A stretch of 64,000 nt of DNA, taken from Ilex aquifolium (lineage: Eukaryota > Streptophyta > Magnoliopsida > Aquifoliales > Aquifoliaceae). Made by a program: the position numbers and the translations under genes. Of this stretch, positions 61,883 through 64,000 are shown one piece after another. The DNA lies in contig OX637405.1 in assembly GCA_951799425.1 (NCBI GenBank), positions 31,100,635-31,164,634 of the forward strand. Reading direction: 5' to 3'. Within the stretch, counting starts at the first letter, position 1. Each line of letters opens with the position of its first letter. The notes under the pieces are model-generated. The model saw nothing but the letters and a program-made list of their open reading frames with translations, was not told the origin of the DNA and did not search any database.

Positions 61883-63326
61883 TCACACTCTGAGGCATGC
61901 ACCAGGTCACGTTCCTATTTAGTTGACAATGTTTTCATGAGCTTGATGTATTTTACAAGGTTCAATGCCACAGCATTACTGGAAAAACTAAGGGGTAAGA
62001 GGCTGGTGTTTGTTGGGGATTCGGTTAATCGGAATCAATGGATTTCAATGTTGTGCATGATCGAGTCATCGATCCCTCCATCCTCCAAATCCATTATCAT
62101 GAATAGTAGCACCTTGTTCACATTCAAGGCCATGGTGAGTTAAAATTTCCTCGGCACTTCCAAAATATTGCTAGTCTTTCCTCCATAATCATAAATACCC
62201 GATACCTCTATACATGGCATCCTTACAGATTTGTATACTTGTCTCTACTGTGAATATTTTCTATCTTTTGTGGGTGTTAAGCCCTTGATTACCAAAGTTT
62301 GGTCCATACAATTTTTACTTCCCGAAAAGATGCCTCGATTGGCTAATTATTTCTTATATATTTGACGAAGGAATACAATGCCTCTATTGATTTCTATTGG
62401 GCTCCATTGCTGGTTGAATCTAACTGTGATGATCCGCTAAACCATCGTGTGCAAAACCGAATTGCCAGAATCCAGGCCATTGAAAAGCACGCCAAGCATT
62501 GGACTGATGCTGATATTCTCATCTTTGATTCCTATGCCTGGTGGTTAGAGAACACAATGACACTTTTGTAAGTATATCTTGATTAACATTTGACAAAGTA
62601 CCTTAGTTACGAAAATCAAACACAAAACAAACGTACCTTTTCTTAACATCAGTAGTATTGTACACTGTAATCAAATTTCTTTCTAATATGATCTTGCCAA
62701 TCAGGTGGGGATCATTTAACAGCTCTGATGGAATTTACAAAGAGGTCGGGAAGTTGCATAGCTATGAGATGGCTTTAAAGACGTGGTCAGATTGGTTGGA
62801 TATCCATGTCAACCGTACAAAGACCCAATTATTCTTCATGAGCCTCTCACCTTCCCACTTCCTGTATGATATATAAACAGTACTCTCCTTGCTTTTAACT
62901 TAGTTAATTTTGCTTAGTGAATCCACAAATCAAAGCATGCATTCCATTGGCCATGAACATATGTAATATTGCAGGGGTGCAGATTGGGGCATGGCTAGTG
63001 ATCAAAACTGCTACAATGAAACGGAGCCAATTTCAAAGGATGGGTATTGGGGAAGTTTGTCAGACCACAGAATGATGCAAATAGTAGAAGCAACAATAGA
63101 TGAACTGAGAACAAGAGGTTTAGCAGTACAAATCCTCAATATTACGCAACTCTCAGAGTACCGCAAAGAAGCTCATCCATCTATTTATAGGAGGTCGCCG
63201 GTGCCACTAACAGAAGAACAATTATCAAACCCTCGAAGTTATGCAGATTGCCTACATTGGTGCCTCCCAGGAGTACCTGATGTGTGGAATGAGCTCCTCT
63301 ATGCCTACTTGTTTAATTATTCATGA
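61507..63326 (+). CDS. TBL: Trichome birefringence-like (TBL/PMR5) protein, array gene 3
   Basis: Exons are 61507-61841, 61960-62134, 62371-62567, 62705-62863 and 62975-63326: 405 codons plus stop, with the same splice phases as the other two. Exons 2 and 3 are each one codon longer. N-terminal anchor [19 protein letters not shown]5N region [23 protein letters not shown] at 131-133 ([12 protein letters not shown]), Asp380-x-x-His383 ([12 protein letters not shown]). It is the most diverged of the three by eye (for example [17 protein letters not shown] in exon 3). No lesions. The intron 1 donor is GTCTCT, followed by CT and CA microsatellites. Confidence 0.94.
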
Positions 63327-63535
63327 CTCTCAAAACCATGACAGTATGTAGTTCGTGTTTTGAAGTTTTTACCAAATCGATCTTGTATTAAGAGACTTCA
63401 AGGCTGCAAAATTTTCAATTGCAACGGGCAAAACGATAAAACAAATAAGATGATCTTCTGAATGCTTTGGAACCATTAAACAAAAATCCTTAGGCCACTT
63501 TTCCACCAGCTTTGTGTTATTTCGCTGTTTCAATA

Positions 63536-63977
63536 TGTTGGGGATTTAACCGTTATTAAAACCCACAGAAACACACACACAATCCAAGAGCAAATCAAGA
63601 ACAGAAAACAATAACAAGCAAGGAAGAACAAGACACACAATATTTACGTGGTTCGGCAATTTGCCTACATCCACGACGCTGCAGGGATTTCACTATTAGG
63701 AGAGACAAAAAATACAAAGAAGGAGGCTATGTAATATCTCACACCACTCTCATAACCCTAATTACCAAGACAAAGGGTTTTTATACATTCTGTGCACTAA
63801 GCCACGAAACAGACACGCGTCCGGACGCATGACTATACCGCGTCCGGACGCGACTTCCAGTGAGTTCAGTTTTGCTCCTTCAACGTTCTGCCACTTGCGT
63901 CCGGACGCGCGCTCTTCTGCCGTCCGGACGCGCCTTCCAGTACGCCTCAGAAACTTGACTCCACAAATGGCCCAACA
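63536..63977 (-). mobile_element. LTR of a retrotransposon entering from the right edge
   Basis: On the minus strand the LTR begins TGTTGGGCC (63977) and ends AAATCCCCAACA (63536). The polypurine-like AAGTGGGAGAAT lies directly before its start, at 63978-63989. This is therefore the 3' LTR of a minus-strand element whose body lies outside the window. It sits in the TBL 3 3' flank after 'ttcaat', at the place homologous to 40115 and 50625. It contains four copies of the palindrome CGTCCGGACG (63817-63931). Confidence 0.75.
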
Positions 63978-64000
63978 ATTCTCCCACTTGGAGACTAGTT

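Overview
This is nuclear DNA of a flowering plant, most likely a eudicot. The protein-coding genes are split by GT-AG introns, the proteins are plant-specific (plastid ferritin, PYR/PYL ABA receptor, TBL/PMR5 proteins, DUF538), and the AT-rich intergenic space is packed with plant transposons. No bacterial, organellar or CRISPR features were seen.

Layout. 0-17 kb is gene-rich: a complete 40S ribosomal protein S4 (eS4) gene (+, 5 exons), a small conserved gene that looks incomplete (+, ~5.3-5.65 kb), a complete 8-exon ferritin gene (-, 6.48-8.72 kb) with a decayed tandem copy of its last exon, a tRNA-Gly(GCC) at 12.58 kb, and a 3-exon DUF538 gene (-, 13.1-16.2 kb). 17-38 kb contains one gene, an intronless PYL4-type abscisic acid receptor (24.0-24.7 kb). 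The rest is solo LTRs, MULE- and hAT-like non-autonomous elements, tRNA-derived SINEs and simple repeats, several of them nested and with readable target-site duplications. 38-64 kb is a tandem array of three complete five-exon TRICHOME BIREFRINGENCE-LIKE (TBL) genes on the same strand (38.0, 48.6 and 61.5 kb), with TBL debris at 33.5 kb (last exon) and an orphan TBL promoter at 58.6 kb. Retrotransposons separate the array members: a 6.8-kb Ty1/copia element with near-identical LTRs in the 3' flank of the second gene, an LTR entering from the right edge in the 3' flank of the third, and a degraded Gypsy-like gag region after the first.

How the genes relate. RPS4 is a housekeeping gene with telo-box and site II promoter motifs. 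Ferritin is plastid iron storage, with a candidate iron-dependent regulatory sequence upstream. The PYL gene is an ABA sensor. The TBL proteins are predicted Golgi type II membrane O-acetyltransferases acting on cell-wall polysaccharides. They form no operon-like unit, but the TBL genes clearly arose by local duplication, and their flanks allow several empty-site comparisons that date and define the transposon insertions.

I found no previously undescribed molecular system that the sequence supports. The most informative novelties are structural: paralogous empty sites, a 181-bp MULE-MITE whose second copy returns to exactly 181 bp once a solo LTR is removed, a dead duplicated ferritin exon, and a conserved weak GTCT splice donor next to CT microsatellites in all three TBL genes.
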